Source: Molossus alvarezi
Taxonomy: Eukaryota > Chordata > Mammalia > Chiroptera > Molossidae
Reading direction: 5' to 3'
Length of the DNA: 64,000 nt
Assembly (NCBI GenBank): GCA_037176705.1
Contig: CM073895.1
Coordinates: forward strand, 7,402,551-7,466,550
In this document: one piece after another, positions 24,301 through 32,495 of the stretch
Position numbering within the stretch: position 1 is the stretch's first letter
How the letters are laid out: each line of letters opens with the position of its first letter
Position numbers and translations under genes: made by a program
Notes under the pieces: model-generated
The model's database searches: none
Told to the model about the DNA's origin: nothing
Seen by the model: only the letters and a program-made list of their open reading frames with translations

Positions 24301-24735
24301 AGGTGGGTAGCCCGGAGGGTGCGGGGGTTCTGCTCGGTGGACTTCGCTTGGGCATCTGGGGACCGTCTGTCCTGTGAGCGGAGCGCTCACCGGGGGCTGG
24401 GTGTTCCTCGCGCAGGACTCCTGGCGGCGGGCCGTCGGTGCTGGTGTCCAGGCGGGCATCCCCATGCCCTGCTTCACCACGGCGCTGTCCTTCTACGACG
24501 GGTACAGACACGACATGCTGCCCGCCAACCTGATCCAGGTGAGTGCTGGGGGAGGTGGGCAACGTGCAGCTGGGGTCCCCGAGGGTCCTCGCCAACCCCA
24601 TTTCTCGTTTTCCAGGCTCAGCGCGATTACTTTGGGGCGCACACCTACGAACTCCTCACCAAACCGGGAACGTTCATCCACACCAACTGGACAGGCCACG
24701 GGGGCAGCGTGTCGTCGTCCTCGTACAATGCCTAA
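8213..24735 (+). CDS. PGD: 6-phosphogluconate dehydrogenase, decarboxylating (13 coding exons)
   Basis: Cytosolic enzyme of the oxidative pentose phosphate pathway: it converts 6-phosphogluconate plus NADP+ to ribulose-5-phosphate, CO2 and NADPH, as a homodimer. Coding exons are 8213-8220, 8901-8976, 9742-9921, 12846-12911, 13566-13684, 15627-15696, 18387-18521, 20237-20426, 23176-23306, 23520-23653, 24203-24302, 24416-24538 and 24616-24735. They sum to 1452 nt (483 aa plus TAA), the usual mammalian length. Visible motifs are the Rossmann loop GLAVMGQNL (residues 10-18), NADP-binding NRT (33-35), IDGGNS near 100, SGVSGGE near 128, the catalytic pair K184 and E191 in [14 protein letters not shown]261 in QKGTGKW, R288, and the tail residues R447 and H453 that reach the partner subunit's active site. 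No key residue is missing. Every join keeps frame. All introns are GT-AG except intron 6, which starts with GC. The start sits in a CpG island. Confidence 0.98.
8901..8976 (+). CDS. PGD: PGD coding exon 2
   Basis: Acceptor TTTCAG at its left edge and donor GTAAGT after Val28. Encodes the nucleotide-binding glycine loop with G10, A12 and G15. Confidence 0.97.
9439..9561. mobile_element. Mariner-like MITE in PGD intron 2
   Basis: About 120 bp with inverted ends: GGTGGGGCAAAAGTATGTTT at left, and the complement of AAACCTATTGCCCTACCC at right. TA dinucleotides lie at both edges, the target of mariner elements. No coding capacity. Confidence 0.75.
9742..9921 (+). CDS. PGD: PGD coding exon 3
   Basis: Acceptor TTGTAG, donor GTGAGG. 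Begins [14 protein letters not shown], carrying the NRT motif that contacts the NADP phosphate. Ends in phase 0 at Leu88. Confidence 0.97.
10218..10810. mobile_element. Fossil DNA transposon with inverted ends (Tigger-like?)
   Basis: Left end CAGTCATCTGCTGCTTAATG and right end complementing GTCATGTATCGCCTAAC form imperfect inverted repeats. The inner text (CGTCGTTGACC, CTATAAGTCTATAGCATG) matches a common mammalian element I recognise but cannot name surely. PGD intron 3. Confidence 0.65.
10950..11395. mobile_element. Non-autonomous hAT-like element, split by a SINE
   Basis: Starts CAGGAGTGGGGAACATCC and ends GGTTTCCCACTCCTG, inverted copies of each other. Internal GTGTGGCCCGTGAATGACG and AAATGGCCCTTGACAG fit a mammalian hAT fossil. 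Confidence 0.75.
11055..11297 (-). mobile_element. VesA-G58 SINE inside a hAT-like element
   Basis: Flanked by ATAGCAGACT on both sides. It splits the transposon fossil at 10950-11395. Confidence 0.92.
11706..11886 (-). mobile_element. VesB SINE
   Basis: Minus-strand copy with GGGAATCGAACCAG and CCACTGAGCCACACCGGC. In PGD intron 3. Confidence 0.88.
11887..12845 (+). other. PGD: PGD intron 3, distal part
   Basis: No repeat recognised; ends with the acceptor TACAG before exon 4. Confidence 0.6.
12846..12911 (+). CDS. PGD: PGD coding exon 4
   Basis: Short 66-nt exon with acceptor TACAG and donor GTGAGT. Encodes [20 protein letters not shown] plus TT, the family signature with the substrate-binding Asn. 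Confidence 0.97.
13566..13684 (+). CDS. PGD: PGD coding exon 5
   Basis: Acceptor CGCAG, donor GTGAGT. Encodes [20 protein letters not shown] and the rest of the SGG substrate loop, ending two bases into Trp. Gln replaces the Arg I recall in human RRCRDL, and GGED replaces GGEE; both are mild changes. Confidence 0.97.
14420..14649 (-). mobile_element. VesA SINE
   Basis: T-run then ACCCTCACCCGAGGATAG; head end CCAAACCGGCCAGAGC. In PGD intron 5. Confidence 0.88.
15234..15504 (-). mobile_element. VesA-G58 SINE with GA expansion
   Basis: Longer than usual because of the GA microsatellite. About 10 bases of the head (CAAACCGG) are deleted. It ends about 120 bp before PGD exon 6. Confidence 0.9.
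15301..15343 (+). repeat. (GA)n microsatellite inside a VesA copy
   Basis: About 18 GA repeats, expanded from the natural CT-rich stretch of the SINE. Confidence 0.85.
15627..15696 (+). CDS. PGD: PGD coding exon 6, GC donor
   Basis: Acceptor CCGCAG. Encodes [20 protein letters not shown] followed by CDW. The exon must end at TGG (15694-15696), because the next exon opens with Val-Gly-Glu-Glu-Gly. The intron therefore begins GCAAGT, a non-canonical GC donor. Using the GT four bases later would shift the frame. Confidence 0.93.
15923..16180 (+). mobile_element. VesA SINE (older)
   Basis: Ends CCTTGGGTGAGGATTAAC with (AAC)n. Target-site duplication AGGAACAGGAA on both sides. Confidence 0.9.
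16445..16580 (+). repeat. MIR
   Basis: TGACTGGGTGACAATAGACA and TTCTCACCTGTAAAATGCGG, well preserved. PGD intron 6. Confidence 0.65.
17030..17120 (+). mobile_element. Mini-Ves: head-only SINE with own TSD
   Basis: Only the tRNA-like head (to CTAGGAGCATGTACC) followed at once by an A-rich tail, 91 bp in all. A perfect AAAAACTGGTTTCAT flanks both sides, so this is a complete insertion of a short RNA, not a later deletion. Confidence 0.9.
17999..18239 (-). mobile_element. VesA SINE
   Basis: Older copy with ATCCTTACCTGAGGAT and AACGGAATCGAACTC (A58 B box). It ends about 150 bp before PGD exon 7. Confidence 0.88.
18387..18521 (+). CDS. PGD: PGD coding exon 7
   Basis: Acceptor AACAG, donor GTGAGC, 45 codons in phase 0. 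Carries [20 protein letters not shown] with catalytic K184 and E191. Confidence 0.97.
19382..19597 (+). mobile_element. VesB SINE
   Basis: Diverged head (CTGCCCTGGTGGGTGTGGCT) and CAAAATCAATAAAAATAAAA tail. A VesA copy is inserted directly in or after its A tail. Confidence 0.85.
19598..19851 (+). mobile_element. VesA-G58 SINE
   Basis: Near-consensus, ends CCTCAGGTGAGGATAAA and a 19-base A run. Head to tail with the VesB before it. Confidence 0.92.
20237..20426 (+). CDS. PGD: PGD coding exon 8
   Basis: Acceptor CCTAG, donor GTAACG. Begins [20 protein letters not shown] and includes [20 protein letters not shown] with the phosphate-binding K261. It breaks after the first base of Gly282. Confidence 0.97.
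20427..22097 (+). other. PGD: PGD intron 8, first part
   Basis: No SINE until 22115. Poorly conserved sequence with no named repeat. Open frames here have no family resemblance. Confidence 0.5.
22115..22288 (+). mobile_element. VesB SINE
   Basis: GCCTGGCCGGTGTGGCTCAG head; AAATTAAAGCC flanks on both sides are the target-site duplication. Confidence 0.92.
22494..22980 (-). mobile_element. VesB SINE split by a VesA
   Basis: Two halves (about 22494-22564 and 22805-22980) of one minus-strand VesB. The left has TTATTGATTTTAGAGAGAGG; the right has GCCGCCTCCTGCATGCCCCC to ACCGGCTGG. Confidence 0.9.
22565..22804 (+). mobile_element. VesA-G58 SINE nested in VesB
   Basis: Full-length plus-strand VesA inside the minus-strand VesB, B box GGTTCAGTTGC. 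In PGD intron 8, about 370 bp before exon 9. Confidence 0.9.
23176..23306 (+). CDS. PGD: PGD coding exon 9
   Basis: Acceptor TGTAG, donor GTGGGG. Begins with [20 protein letters not shown] and contains R288 of the substrate site. Ends at Lys325 in phase 0. Confidence 0.97.
23520..23653 (+). CDS. PGD: PGD coding exon 10
   Basis: Acceptor CTCCAG, donor GTACGT. Encodes [20 protein letters not shown] through [20 protein letters not shown], part of the all-helical domain. Confidence 0.97.
24203..24302 (+). CDS. PGD: PGD coding exon 11
   Basis: Acceptor TGTTTCAG, donor GTGGGT. Encodes [20 protein letters not shown] and the following [12 protein letters not shown]. Confidence 0.97.
24416..24538 (+). 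CDS. PGD: PGD coding exon 12
   Basis: Acceptor GCGCAG, donor GTGAGT. Encodes [20 protein letters not shown] through [11 protein letters not shown], 41 codons in phase 0. Confidence 0.97.
24616..24735 (+). CDS. PGD: PGD coding exon 13 and stop
   Basis: Acceptor TTCCAG. Begins [20 protein letters not shown] and ends with SSSYNA then TAA at 24733-24735. R447 and H453 of the C-terminal arm complete the neighbouring subunit's active site. Confidence 0.97.
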   Translation, partial: AQRDYFGAHTYELLTKPGTFIHTNWTGHGGSVSSSSYNA

Positions 24736-25070
24736 CCAGGCGGCCTCCCCCAGGGCTCACAGACGGGGACATTCGCTCTGCCACACAACACTGCTTACAT
24801 CACCCTTCGCCCTACTCTCTGCTCAGATCTTTCCAAGTAAAGCGCAAGGAGGGACTCCTGAAAAGTCAGCCCAGGTTTCGTGTGGAGCAGCTCCGGGAGA
24901 ACCGGCCCTGGCCTCGGCCACGGGCGTCGGCTCCAGAAGGAGCAGCGCCTGAAGCCATCACTGTGCACTCGTCCCTGTGGACGGGTCTCGTGGACTCTGC
25001 TCCGGGACTTTAGTATCGTGCAGCTGAATTCCCTTTTCTCTACTTAATAAAAGCTACGTTATATTTCAGC
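24736..25070 (+). other. PGD: PGD 3' UTR with polyadenylation signal
   Basis: About 330 bp of non-coding sequence after the stop, with AATAAA at 25046-25051. Cleavage is expected 10-25 bases later. No repeat lies inside it. Confidence 0.85.
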
Positions 25071-25218
25071 TTTTTCTCCAGACTCTTAAATACGCTCACC
25101 TCCACCACTCCGAGCCGTACCCCGTTGGCAGAACGGCCTGCAACCGGTTTCATGGTGTTTGAATCAAGTTCGTTCCCTTCCAGCTTTGTTTCCTCTGTTT
25201 TCTTTTCTAAAACACTGC

Positions 25219-25436
25219 AGCCCGGCCGGTGTGGCTCAGTGTTTGAGTGTCCTCTGTGCACCAGGAGGTCGCTGACCGGATTCCTGGTCAGGGCACACGC
25301 CGGGTTACAGGCTCCATCCTCAGTAGGGGGCGTGCAGGAGGCATGATCATTGTTGATGCTTCTGTCACCAACGTTTCTTTCTCTTCCTCTCCCTTCCTGT
25401 CTTTAAAAAAATCAATAGAAACATTTTTTTAAAATT
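25219..25436 (+). mobile_element. VesB SINE
   Basis: CCCGGCCGGTGTGGCTCAGT head and AAAAATCAATAGAAAC tail, 150 bp past the PGD poly(A) site. Confidence 0.88.
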
Positions 25437-26215
25437 CCAGAACAATGCAAGAACCATCAAAGTTGGGGTAATGACTAACTCCGGAGGGGAGGATGAGGTG
25501 GTCAAGGGGTGAGGTTACAGGGGACTTGGACGTATTGTTTTTCTTAAGTTGGGCGGTGGGTATATGGATGTTCATTGTAACATTCTTTATACCTTTTTTA
25601 ATATCAGATATTTCATAATAAAGATTTCAGAGAATTACATTTAAATGATGGGCTCAGCTTGGTCTGGCTCATTCTCTCCCGTGCCTGTCTCTGTCTCAGC
25701 TGGGCCCCGCCCTGGTGCGGGATTGTGAGCAACCTCACTGCCTTTTATAAGAAGATAGTGTGCTGACTGATGCTGTTGCACGGCCTGGCGCCCACGTGCT
25801 GGGGGTTCTCCAGCAGCTCGGCTCCAGGAAGCTTCCCTGGAGTGCTTCCCGAAGTCCTGACAGGCGCAGCTACCGACGGCAGAGAGCTTCCGTGTTTTAA
25901 CAGCCAGTGTCTCTCGTCTGACCTCTGATCTCTTTCCGAAGAATGCAGGGGGCAGGTGAGCTGACCTGGGAGACAAACCTTTTCATTAAATTACCAACTT
26001 TTTAAGCTCAGTCTGGGCAGCGAATACTTAGAGCTGCCCCTCCCACTCTCTGCAAATTCAGGAGGTGCTGAGCCCTTGCTCATGATCCGGGATTCTCTAA
26101 TACAGGTTTTCTCAGAGTTACCTATTGACCACTTGCTCTGGGGCTTCTAGAATAGAGAGTGGGTTCCTTCAAAGAGAACAGAAATGGGGGACCAGATGTC
26201 CAAAGGCCCCAGCCC
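25437..26215. other. Intergenic between PGD and SINE cluster
   Basis: Sequence near 25440-25640 (GGGGTAATGACTAACTCC, CATAATAAAGATTTCAG) may be an old LINE tail, but it is not certain. Confidence 0.4.
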
Positions 26216-26459
26216 AGCCCTGGCCCAGCGGTTAGAGCGTCGGCCTGTGGTCCAGAGAGACCCGGGTTCGGTTCCTGCTAAGGGCATGTACCTCGGTTGT
26301 AGTTTGTCCCCGGCCCTGGTTGGTCGTGCGGGTGGCAGCCACTCGATGTGTCCCTTTCACATCGATGTTTCTCTCTCTCTTCCTCTCTCTCCCTCCCACT
26401 TTACCTGAACAAAAAACGGAAAAATGTCCTCGGGTGAGGATAAAAAAAAATTTTTTTTA
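26216..26459 (+). mobile_element. VesA-G58 SINE with small head deletion
   Basis: The bases normally between CCCTGGCC and CAGCGG (about 10) are absent, so the A box is lost. Rest near-consensus. AAGGCCCCAGCC occurs before it and before the next SINE, a target-site duplication. Confidence 0.9.
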
Positions 26460-26471
26460 AGGCCCCAGCCC

Positions 26472-26706
26472 AGCCCTGGTTGGTTTGGCTCAGCAGTTAG
26501 AGCGTTGGCCCACAGACCAGAGAGTCCCAGGCTTGATTCATGCTGAGGGCGCGTACCTCGGTTGCAGTTTGTCCCCGGCCCCGGTTGGGGTCGTATGGGT
26601 GGCAACCACTCGATGTGTCTCTCTCACATTAATGTTTCTCTCTCTCTCTTCTGCTCTATCTGAAGATAAATGCAAAAATGTCCTCGGGTGAGGATAAAAA
26701 AAAAAA
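26472..26706 (+). mobile_element. VesA SINE (A58)
   Basis: Second of a head-to-tail pair. The B-box region GGCTTGATTC is older than its neighbour's. Confidence 0.88.
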
Positions 26707-26774
26707 TGGACCCAGTCATCGGGCCAAACCAGAACTTCCGGCCCCTGCTTTTCACTCCAGAAGCTGTGAATGGT

Positions 26775-26935
26775 GAACCGGGTTCACATCCAAGCCCCTC
26801 TGCGTAGAAGCCGTGTGACTTCGGGCAAAACACCTACTATCCCTGGTCTCAGTTTTCTCATTTGTAAAATGGGGATAATAATGGTTGCTGCCTCCTTAAG
26901 GCTATTTTGAGGGTTCACCCAGTAAAACTAGACCC
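26775..26935 (+). repeat. MIR
   Basis: GAAGCCGTGTGACTTCGGGC and TCTCATTTGTAAAATGGGG then ATAATAATGG. Confidence 0.7.
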
Positions 26936-27289
26936 CAGTTGGCACATGATAAGCACCTACGCAAGTGTCAGTTATTAGCATTACCTCGAGGGTGTGTCTG
27001 CCCTGAAGCAGGGGTATGTCAGAGAGCCGGGAACCAGATGTTATTCGGGGCACCCAGCCGTGACTTTGCAAACCAGCCCTCAGGAGGTTCCTGGGGGGCG
27101 TCCTGTGTGCTGCACAATAGCTGTAGGTAAGACAAGTGGAGGTCAGGAGGTCCCCTCAGCTAATCAAAGTGAATATGACCCCCCCCCCACTCCTGGGGGA
27201 GCCAGCCGGGAGCAGATTCTGGGCCTGGGGCCACCGCACACCTGCGTTTCTGGCGCCAGCAGGCGACCCTGATGTCCCAGTGAGGCGCT

Positions 27290-27470
27290 GCAGCGTGGAG
27301 TGGTTATTTTAGCAAGAAGACACCGAGTTCGAATCCTAATTACTGTCTCCTGGCACTGTCCCCGTGGGGGTATGTAAGCCCCTGCTTTCCATTTCTTCAC
27401 CTGTAAAACAGGGTTGTCGAGACAGTAAGTGAAATCACATAAAGTGCTTTGCACGGTTTCTGATACACAG
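27290..27470 (+). repeat. MIR
   Basis: GAGTTCGAATCCTAATTACT and CACCTGTAAAACAGGGTTGT. Confidence 0.55.
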
Positions 27471-27483
27471 GAGGACATCCTCA

Positions 27484-27571
27484 ATGGAAGCTGCTTGTTT
27501 TTGTTTATTTTGGTTACAGGTGTTTCTTCTTTTTCCCCCACTGACACCCTCCCCACCGCATTGTTGTCTAT
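27484..27571 (-). mobile_element. Very short LINE-1 3'-end insertion
   Basis: Minus-strand L1 tail (GTTACAGGTGTTTCTTC, CATTGTTGTCTATG) with AATGGAAGCT on both sides. A complete but extremely truncated retrotransposition. Confidence 0.75.
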
Positions 27572-27713
27572 GAATGGAAGCTATTTTTATTAATGTATCA
27601 GTCCTCTGCCTAGGCCCTTGACAGGACCACTTTATTTTTACTATATATGCCTTCATACCTTTTGAATTTCACATGCCATGACTTATTTGAAAGACGGATC
27701 AATAAGAAAACTC

Positions 27714-28108
27714 CTGCCCGGCCGGTGTGGCTCAGTGGTTGAGCGTCGACCCCTGCACCAAGACATCACTGGTTCAGCCCTGGCCGGTTTGGCTCAGCGG
27801 TTAGAGCGTCGGCCTGCGGTCCCGAGAGACTCGGGTTTGGTTCCCGCTAAGGGCATGTACCTCGGTTGCAGTTTGCCCCGGACCCTGGTTGGTCGTGCGG
27901 GTGGCAGCCACTCGATGTGTCCCTTTCACGTTGATGTTTTTCTCTCTCTCTCCCCCTCCCACTCTACCTGAACAAAAAATAGAAAAATGTCCTCAGGTGA
28001 GGGTAAAAAAAAAAAAAAAAAAAGACGTCACTGGTTCAATTCCCGGTCAGGGCACATGCCCAGGTTGTGGGCCTGATCCCCAGTGGGGGGCATGCAGGAG
28101 GCGGCCAA
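27714..28108 (+). mobile_element. VesB SINE split by a VesA
   Basis: Head 27714-27776 and remainder 28024-28108, cut at GGCGGCCAATG. AGACATCACTGGTTCA and AGACGTCACTGGTTCA at the two edges of the insert prove one VesB was interrupted. Confidence 0.92.
27777..28023 (+). mobile_element. VesA-G58 SINE nested in VesB
   Basis: Same-strand insertion, 18-base A tail, B box GGTTTGGTTCC. Confidence 0.93.
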
Positions 28109-28109
28109 T

Positions 28110-28330
28110 GTCAAGCACCGCGTCATGACGACGTTGGGGTCAATGCCAGACCACATGTACGTAGGTGGCATGCCACGCGGCGTAGATGTGCCATGGGCTG
28201 TACCAGCTGGGTTTGTGTAAGTGCCTCTATGATGTTCACACAACAACAAAATCACCTGACAACACACTTCTCAGAATGTATCCCTGTTACCAAGTGGCGC
28301 GTAACTGTGGACTACGTTCAGTATATGATA
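28110..28330. mobile_element. Fragment of the same transposon family as 10218-10810
   Basis: ACGACGTTGGGGTCAATGCC, CTATGATGTTCACACAAC and CTTCTCAGAATGTATCCC match the ends of that family, here in the opposite order. It follows a truncated VesB. Confidence 0.6.
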
Positions 28331-28429
28331 GATATTAGTATATATATTTACTATGCAGTAATCTTATTTGCTGTTCCAGTTACTACTGAATAGCATATAA
28401 CCACACTCAGAGGCATAATATAACCACCT

Positions 28430-28930
28430 TTTTTTCCTCCTAATTCTGTGGGTTAGGACTTTGGAATGGCGGGTGGGGGAGACGGCTCGTCTCTGTTCCA
28501 CAATGTCCGGGGCCTTAGCTAGGAAGACTTGAAAGCTTGGAGGTGACTCTGAGGCTCAGATCACTTGGAGGTGTCTGTCTTCTTCATTCACCTGGTGGTA
28601 CATGCTGGCTGTTGGCTGGGACCTCAGCTAGGACGATCAGCTGGAAAAGGTACAAGTGGCCGCACCACGTGGCCTCAGGCTACCTCAGCGCATGGTGGCC
28701 TCAGGCTCAGCAAACTTCTTACCTGGTGGTTCAGGGCTCAAAGGGGCGCTTTCCAGCGAGGCATGTGGACACGACATTGCCTTTTAAGCCCTAGCCATGG
28801 ATGTCACATAGCAGTTTCAGCCTCATCACACCAGGAGCCAATCATAAGCCTCAGATTCAAGGGGAGGAGGATTAGACTCCACCTCTCAATGGTGGAGTGG
28901 CAAGGTTCTAGATGGAGGAGCCAGTGGGTC
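28430..28930 (+). repeat. Ancient mammalian interspersed repeat, class not assigned
   Basis: AATTCTGTGGGTTAGGACTT, GCTGTTGGCTGGGACCTCAG, CAGATTCAAGGGGAGGAGG and ACTCCACCTCTCAATGG recall a widespread old mammalian repeat. I cannot say whether it is an LTR or DNA element. Short open frames here are by-products. Confidence 0.45.
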
Positions 28931-29085
28931 AGGAGATACCGTTTTGTTTTTTAAATATAATCAGCCGCATATGCTAACCTTGAAAAAATCAATTTGTTAC
29001 TTGGGGAAGTTGGGAAGGCTGGCCCTATTTAGGAGTTTTCCTGAGGGCCTCATACAGTATAAATGGCATATATAAGAACACAGGA

Positions 29086-29380
29086 GCCCTGGCCGGTTTG
29101 GCTCAGCGGTTAAAGCATCGGTCTGTGGTCCAGAGAGACCCGCGTTCGTTTCCTGCTAAGGGCACGTACCTCGGTTGCAGTTTGTCCCCGGCCCTGGTTG
29201 GGTCGTGTGGGTGGCAACCACTCGATGTGTCCCTTTCATGTCGCCAGGTTGTGCAAGTGGCAACCACTCGATGTGTCCCTTTCACGTCGATGTTTCTCTC
29301 TCTCTCTCTCTTCCTCTCTCTCCCTCCCACTCTATCTGAACAGAAAAATGGGAAAATGTCCTAGGGTGAGGATAAAAAAA
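29086..29380 (+). mobile_element. VesA SINE with internal duplication
   Basis: Full length plus about 45 extra bases: GTGGCAACCACTCGATGTGT occurs twice (near 29210 and 29260). Target-site duplication AGAACACAGGAG. Confidence 0.92.
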
Positions 29381-29393
29381 AGAACACAGGAGC

Positions 29394-29605
29394 ACCCTGG
29401 CCCGTATGGCTCAGTGGATTGAGCAGCATCCCATGGACTGAGAGGTCCCAGGTCAACTCCCAGGCAGGGTACGTGCCTGGTTTTCAGGCTTGATCCCCAG
29501 CAGGGTGCGTGCAGGGGGCAGCCAATCAACGTTGATGTTTCTCTCTAGTAGATGTTTATATCTTCCTCTTCCTTCCTTTCTCTAAAATCAATAAAAAATT
29601 ATTTA
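29394..29605 (+). mobile_element. VesB SINE
   Basis: Middle of a three-SINE head-to-tail cluster; ends TCTAAAATCAATAAAAAA. Confidence 0.88.
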
Positions 29606-29836
29606 AGCCCTAGCTGGTTTGGCTCAGCAGTTAGAGTGTCGGTCCGCAGACCAATGAGTCACGGGGTTGATTCCCGGTCAAGGGCACGTACCTTGGTTAC
29701 GGTTGGTCCCCGGCCCTGGTGAGGTCGTGCTGGAGGCAACCAGTCAATGTGGCTCTATCACGTTGATGTTACACTGTCGCTCTCTCTCTCTCTCCTTTTT
29801 ATTCTATCTGATGATAAATATATATATTTTAAAAAA
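29606..29836 (+). mobile_element. VesA SINE (older, A58)
   Basis: AGCCCTAGCTGGTTTGGCTC head; the tail hairpin is lost and replaced by ATATATATATTTT. Confidence 0.85.
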
Positions 29837-29844
29837 GTAGAATA

Positions 29845-30050
29845 TAGTAGCTATCAATGTACGCCAGGCACCATTCTAAGTTAATTCATTTAATACCACC
29901 CTCTGAAGTAGGTACTATCTGCTCCACAATTCACAGATGAAGTACATGGATATTAAGTAACCTGTTCAAGGTCACATAGCTCCTGAAGAAGAACTGGAAT
30001 TTGAACCCTGGAAATCTGGTACCAAAGTCTGCGCAGTTAATCAATGAGTA
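29845..30050 (-). repeat. MIR
   Basis: GCCAGGCACCATTCTAAG, CTGAAGTAGGTACTATC, AAGGTCACATAGCTCCTGA in reverse order. Confidence 0.7.
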
Positions 30051-30179
30051 CAATCCATGTCCTCATCGGCATCTTTATTGTGTATGTCCTATATGTCAAG
30101 CACTGCGTTGGGTACCATTGTCCATGGGTGAGAAAAATCAAAAGTCCTGACCTCATGAGCTTATAAAATACATATAACA

Positions 30180-30613
30180 GCCCTGGCCTGTGTGGCTCAG
30201 TTAGTTAAGCAACCCTGGTCAGGGCACATGCCCGAGCTGTGGGCTCCTCCTATAGTTGATTGATGTTTCTCTCTCATTGATGTCTCTCTATCTCCCTTTC
30301 TCTCTCTAAAATCAATATATATATATATATTTTGTCTGTTTGTTTTGTTTTATCCTCACCCAAGGACATTTTTGCATTTATCTTCAGATAGAGTGGGAGA
30401 GAGAGAAGGAGGAAGAGAGAGAGAGAGAGAAACATCAATGTCAGAGAGACACAGCAACTGTTTGCCACCCACATGACCCCAACCAGGGCCGGGGACAAAC
30501 TGCAACTGAGGTACATGCCCTTGATGGGAACTGAACCCGGGTCTCTCTGGTCTGCGGGCTGACGCTCTAACCGCTGAGCCAAACCGGCCAGGGCAATCAA
30601 ATATATTTTTTAA
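30180..30613 (+). mobile_element. VesB SINE (internally shortened) split in its tail
   Basis: The head lacks about 40 bases around the anticodon region. AAAATACATATAA flanks both outer ends. Its AT-rich tail is interrupted by a minus-strand VesA. Confidence 0.88.
30331..30594 (-). mobile_element. VesA-G58 SINE nested in VesB tail
   Basis: Flanks AATCAATATAT and AATCAAATATAT are the target-site duplication. Confidence 0.9.
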
Positions 30614-30654
30614 AATACATATAATAGCTGATGGAGATTGATTTTGGGGGGGGA

Positions 30655-31424
30655 TCTCAACCTTTTCTTTCTTTATTTTTTATATTTTTAAAGATTAGTT
30701 TTAGTTACAGATGTTTCTCCTTTTTTCCCCACTTACACCTCCTCCTGATCCCACCCCCTCCCCCAGCATTGTTGTCTATGTCCACTGGTTATGTATACAT
30801 GCGTATAAGTTCTGTGGTCTATCTCTTCGGTCCACCCCGCCCCCCTCTTCTGAGGTTTGTCACACCCATGTTTCTGGATCTATTTTGTTCATCAGCTTAT
30901 TTTGTTCATTATATTCCACAAATAAGTGAGATCATGTGATATTTGTCTTTCTCTGACTGGCTTATTTTGCTTAGCATAATACTCTTCAGGTCCCTCCATG
31001 TTGTCTCAAAGGATAAGAAATTTTTCTTCCCTACAGCTGCATAGTATTCCATTGTGTATGTGTACCAAAGCTTTTTTTATCCACTCATCCATGTATTGAT
31101 GGACACTTGGGCTGTTTCCAGATCTTAGCAATTATAAATAGTGCTGCTATGAACACAGAGGTGCATATCTCTTTTCTGATTGGTGTTTCAGGCTTCTTAG
31201 GATATATTCCTAGAAGTGGGATCACTGGGTCAAATGGCAGTTCCATTTTTAATTTTTTGAGGAAACACCATATTGGTTTCCACAGTGGCTGCACCAGTCT
31301 GCATTCCCACCAGCAGTGTACCAGAGTCCCCTTTCTCCACACCCTCGCCAGCACTTGTTTGAAGATTTGTTGATGGCAGCCATTCTGACTGGTGCGAGGT
31401 GACACCTCATAGTCATCTTAATTC
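30655..31424 (-). mobile_element. 5'-truncated LINE-1 (3' end of ORF2 plus UTR)
   Basis: Minus-strand translation includes [20 protein letters not shown] and [20 protein letters not shown], the conserved ORF2 C-terminal part. GGAGATTGATTTT on both sides is the target-site duplication. Non-functional because only about 770 bp remain. Confidence 0.93.
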
Positions 31425-31589
31425 GCAGGAGATTGATTTTTGAATCAACATTTCTACAGTGCAATTTTAGGGAAAATAACTGATGACTGCTATTGAACTG
31501 AATGTTTATGGTACCCTCTTTAATGCAGCCGAAGAGGATTCAGGAAACCCACAACTGTCTTTGCCTTATTTACGGTGAGAACAGAGACT

Positions 31590-31730
31590 CAAGAGAGGCT
31601 CCTCGTAATCAAATCTGGGCTCTTCCACTTCCTAGCAGTTTTACCTCCAGCAAAGTTCTTTAACCTCTGTGACCCTGCTCCCTCATATAAAAAAGGGGAG
31701 GTGAGGGCACCTGAGATACAAAATGGGCGC
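31590..31730 (+). repeat. MIR fragment
   Basis: TCTGGGCTCTTCCACTTCCT and TAACCTCTGTGACCC then CCTCATATAAAAAAGG. Confidence 0.55.
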
Positions 31731-32104
31731 CTGGAACTAAGCCAGGAGCAAGTCAGCACTCGGGGTTACCTACCACCAGCAGCAGCGGCCCACCCACCTT
31801 ATTCCATTGGGTGGCTCAGTGCTGACATCTAGTGGCCAGTTTACATTACTCACTTCATCCAGGAAAAGTACTTCCAACCCAAAATGCTCATTTTCTGTAA
31901 TGTAAAAGCTCAGCCCTGGGGCTTTTTCTTCAGACTCTAAAGTGCCTGGGTATTCCATAAGTGTCACTAGAATAATGTTCTTTTGCCCTGGGAAGCAACT
32001 GCTTTAAAATGAGATAACATGCAAGGCACAAAGCATAGGAATGGCCTGGGAAATAATTGTTACTATTTCTTGAGCACTTATATGAGCAATTTAACCTCAC
32101 AACT

Positions 32105-32353
32105 AGCCCTCGCCAGTTTGACTCAGTAGTTAGAGCGTTGTCCTCTGGACTAAAGGGTCTTGGGTTGGATTCCCGGTCAAGGGCATGTACCTGGGTTGCA
32201 GGTCCGATCCTCAGTCCCAGGAGGCAACCAGTCGCTGTGTTTCTCTCACATCGATGTTTCTCTCTCTGTTTCTCTCTCTCTGTCTCTTCTCTCCCTTCCA
32301 CTCTATGGGGGGGGGGGTATCCTCAGGTAAGGATTAACAAAAATAAATAAATA
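32105..32353 (+). mobile_element. VesA SINE (older, A58)
   Basis: B box GGTTGGATTCC, a 10-G run replacing part of the tail, AATAAATAAATAA end. Flanks CTCACAACTA repeat on both sides. Confidence 0.88.
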
Positions 32354-32354
32354 A

Positions 32355-32495
32355 CCCTCACAACTACCCCGTGAGGTGGGCACTGATTCCCCACTTTATG
32401 AATGAGGGGACAGGTTTGGAGAGGTTCTGTTATTTGCTCAGGGTCACAAGCCTGTGAAAGAAGCTAGGCTCTGAACCCAAGGTCTGGCCCTAGGG
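32355..32495 (-). repeat. MIR
   Basis: CGTGAGGTGGGCACTG, CCACTTTATGAATGAGGGG and CTCAGGGTCACAAGCCTG. Confidence 0.65.

Noticed and set aside
28430..28930. Frames of 85 and 129 codons as a gene
   Set aside because: They sit in text I recognise as an old interspersed repeat and have no start context or splice support.
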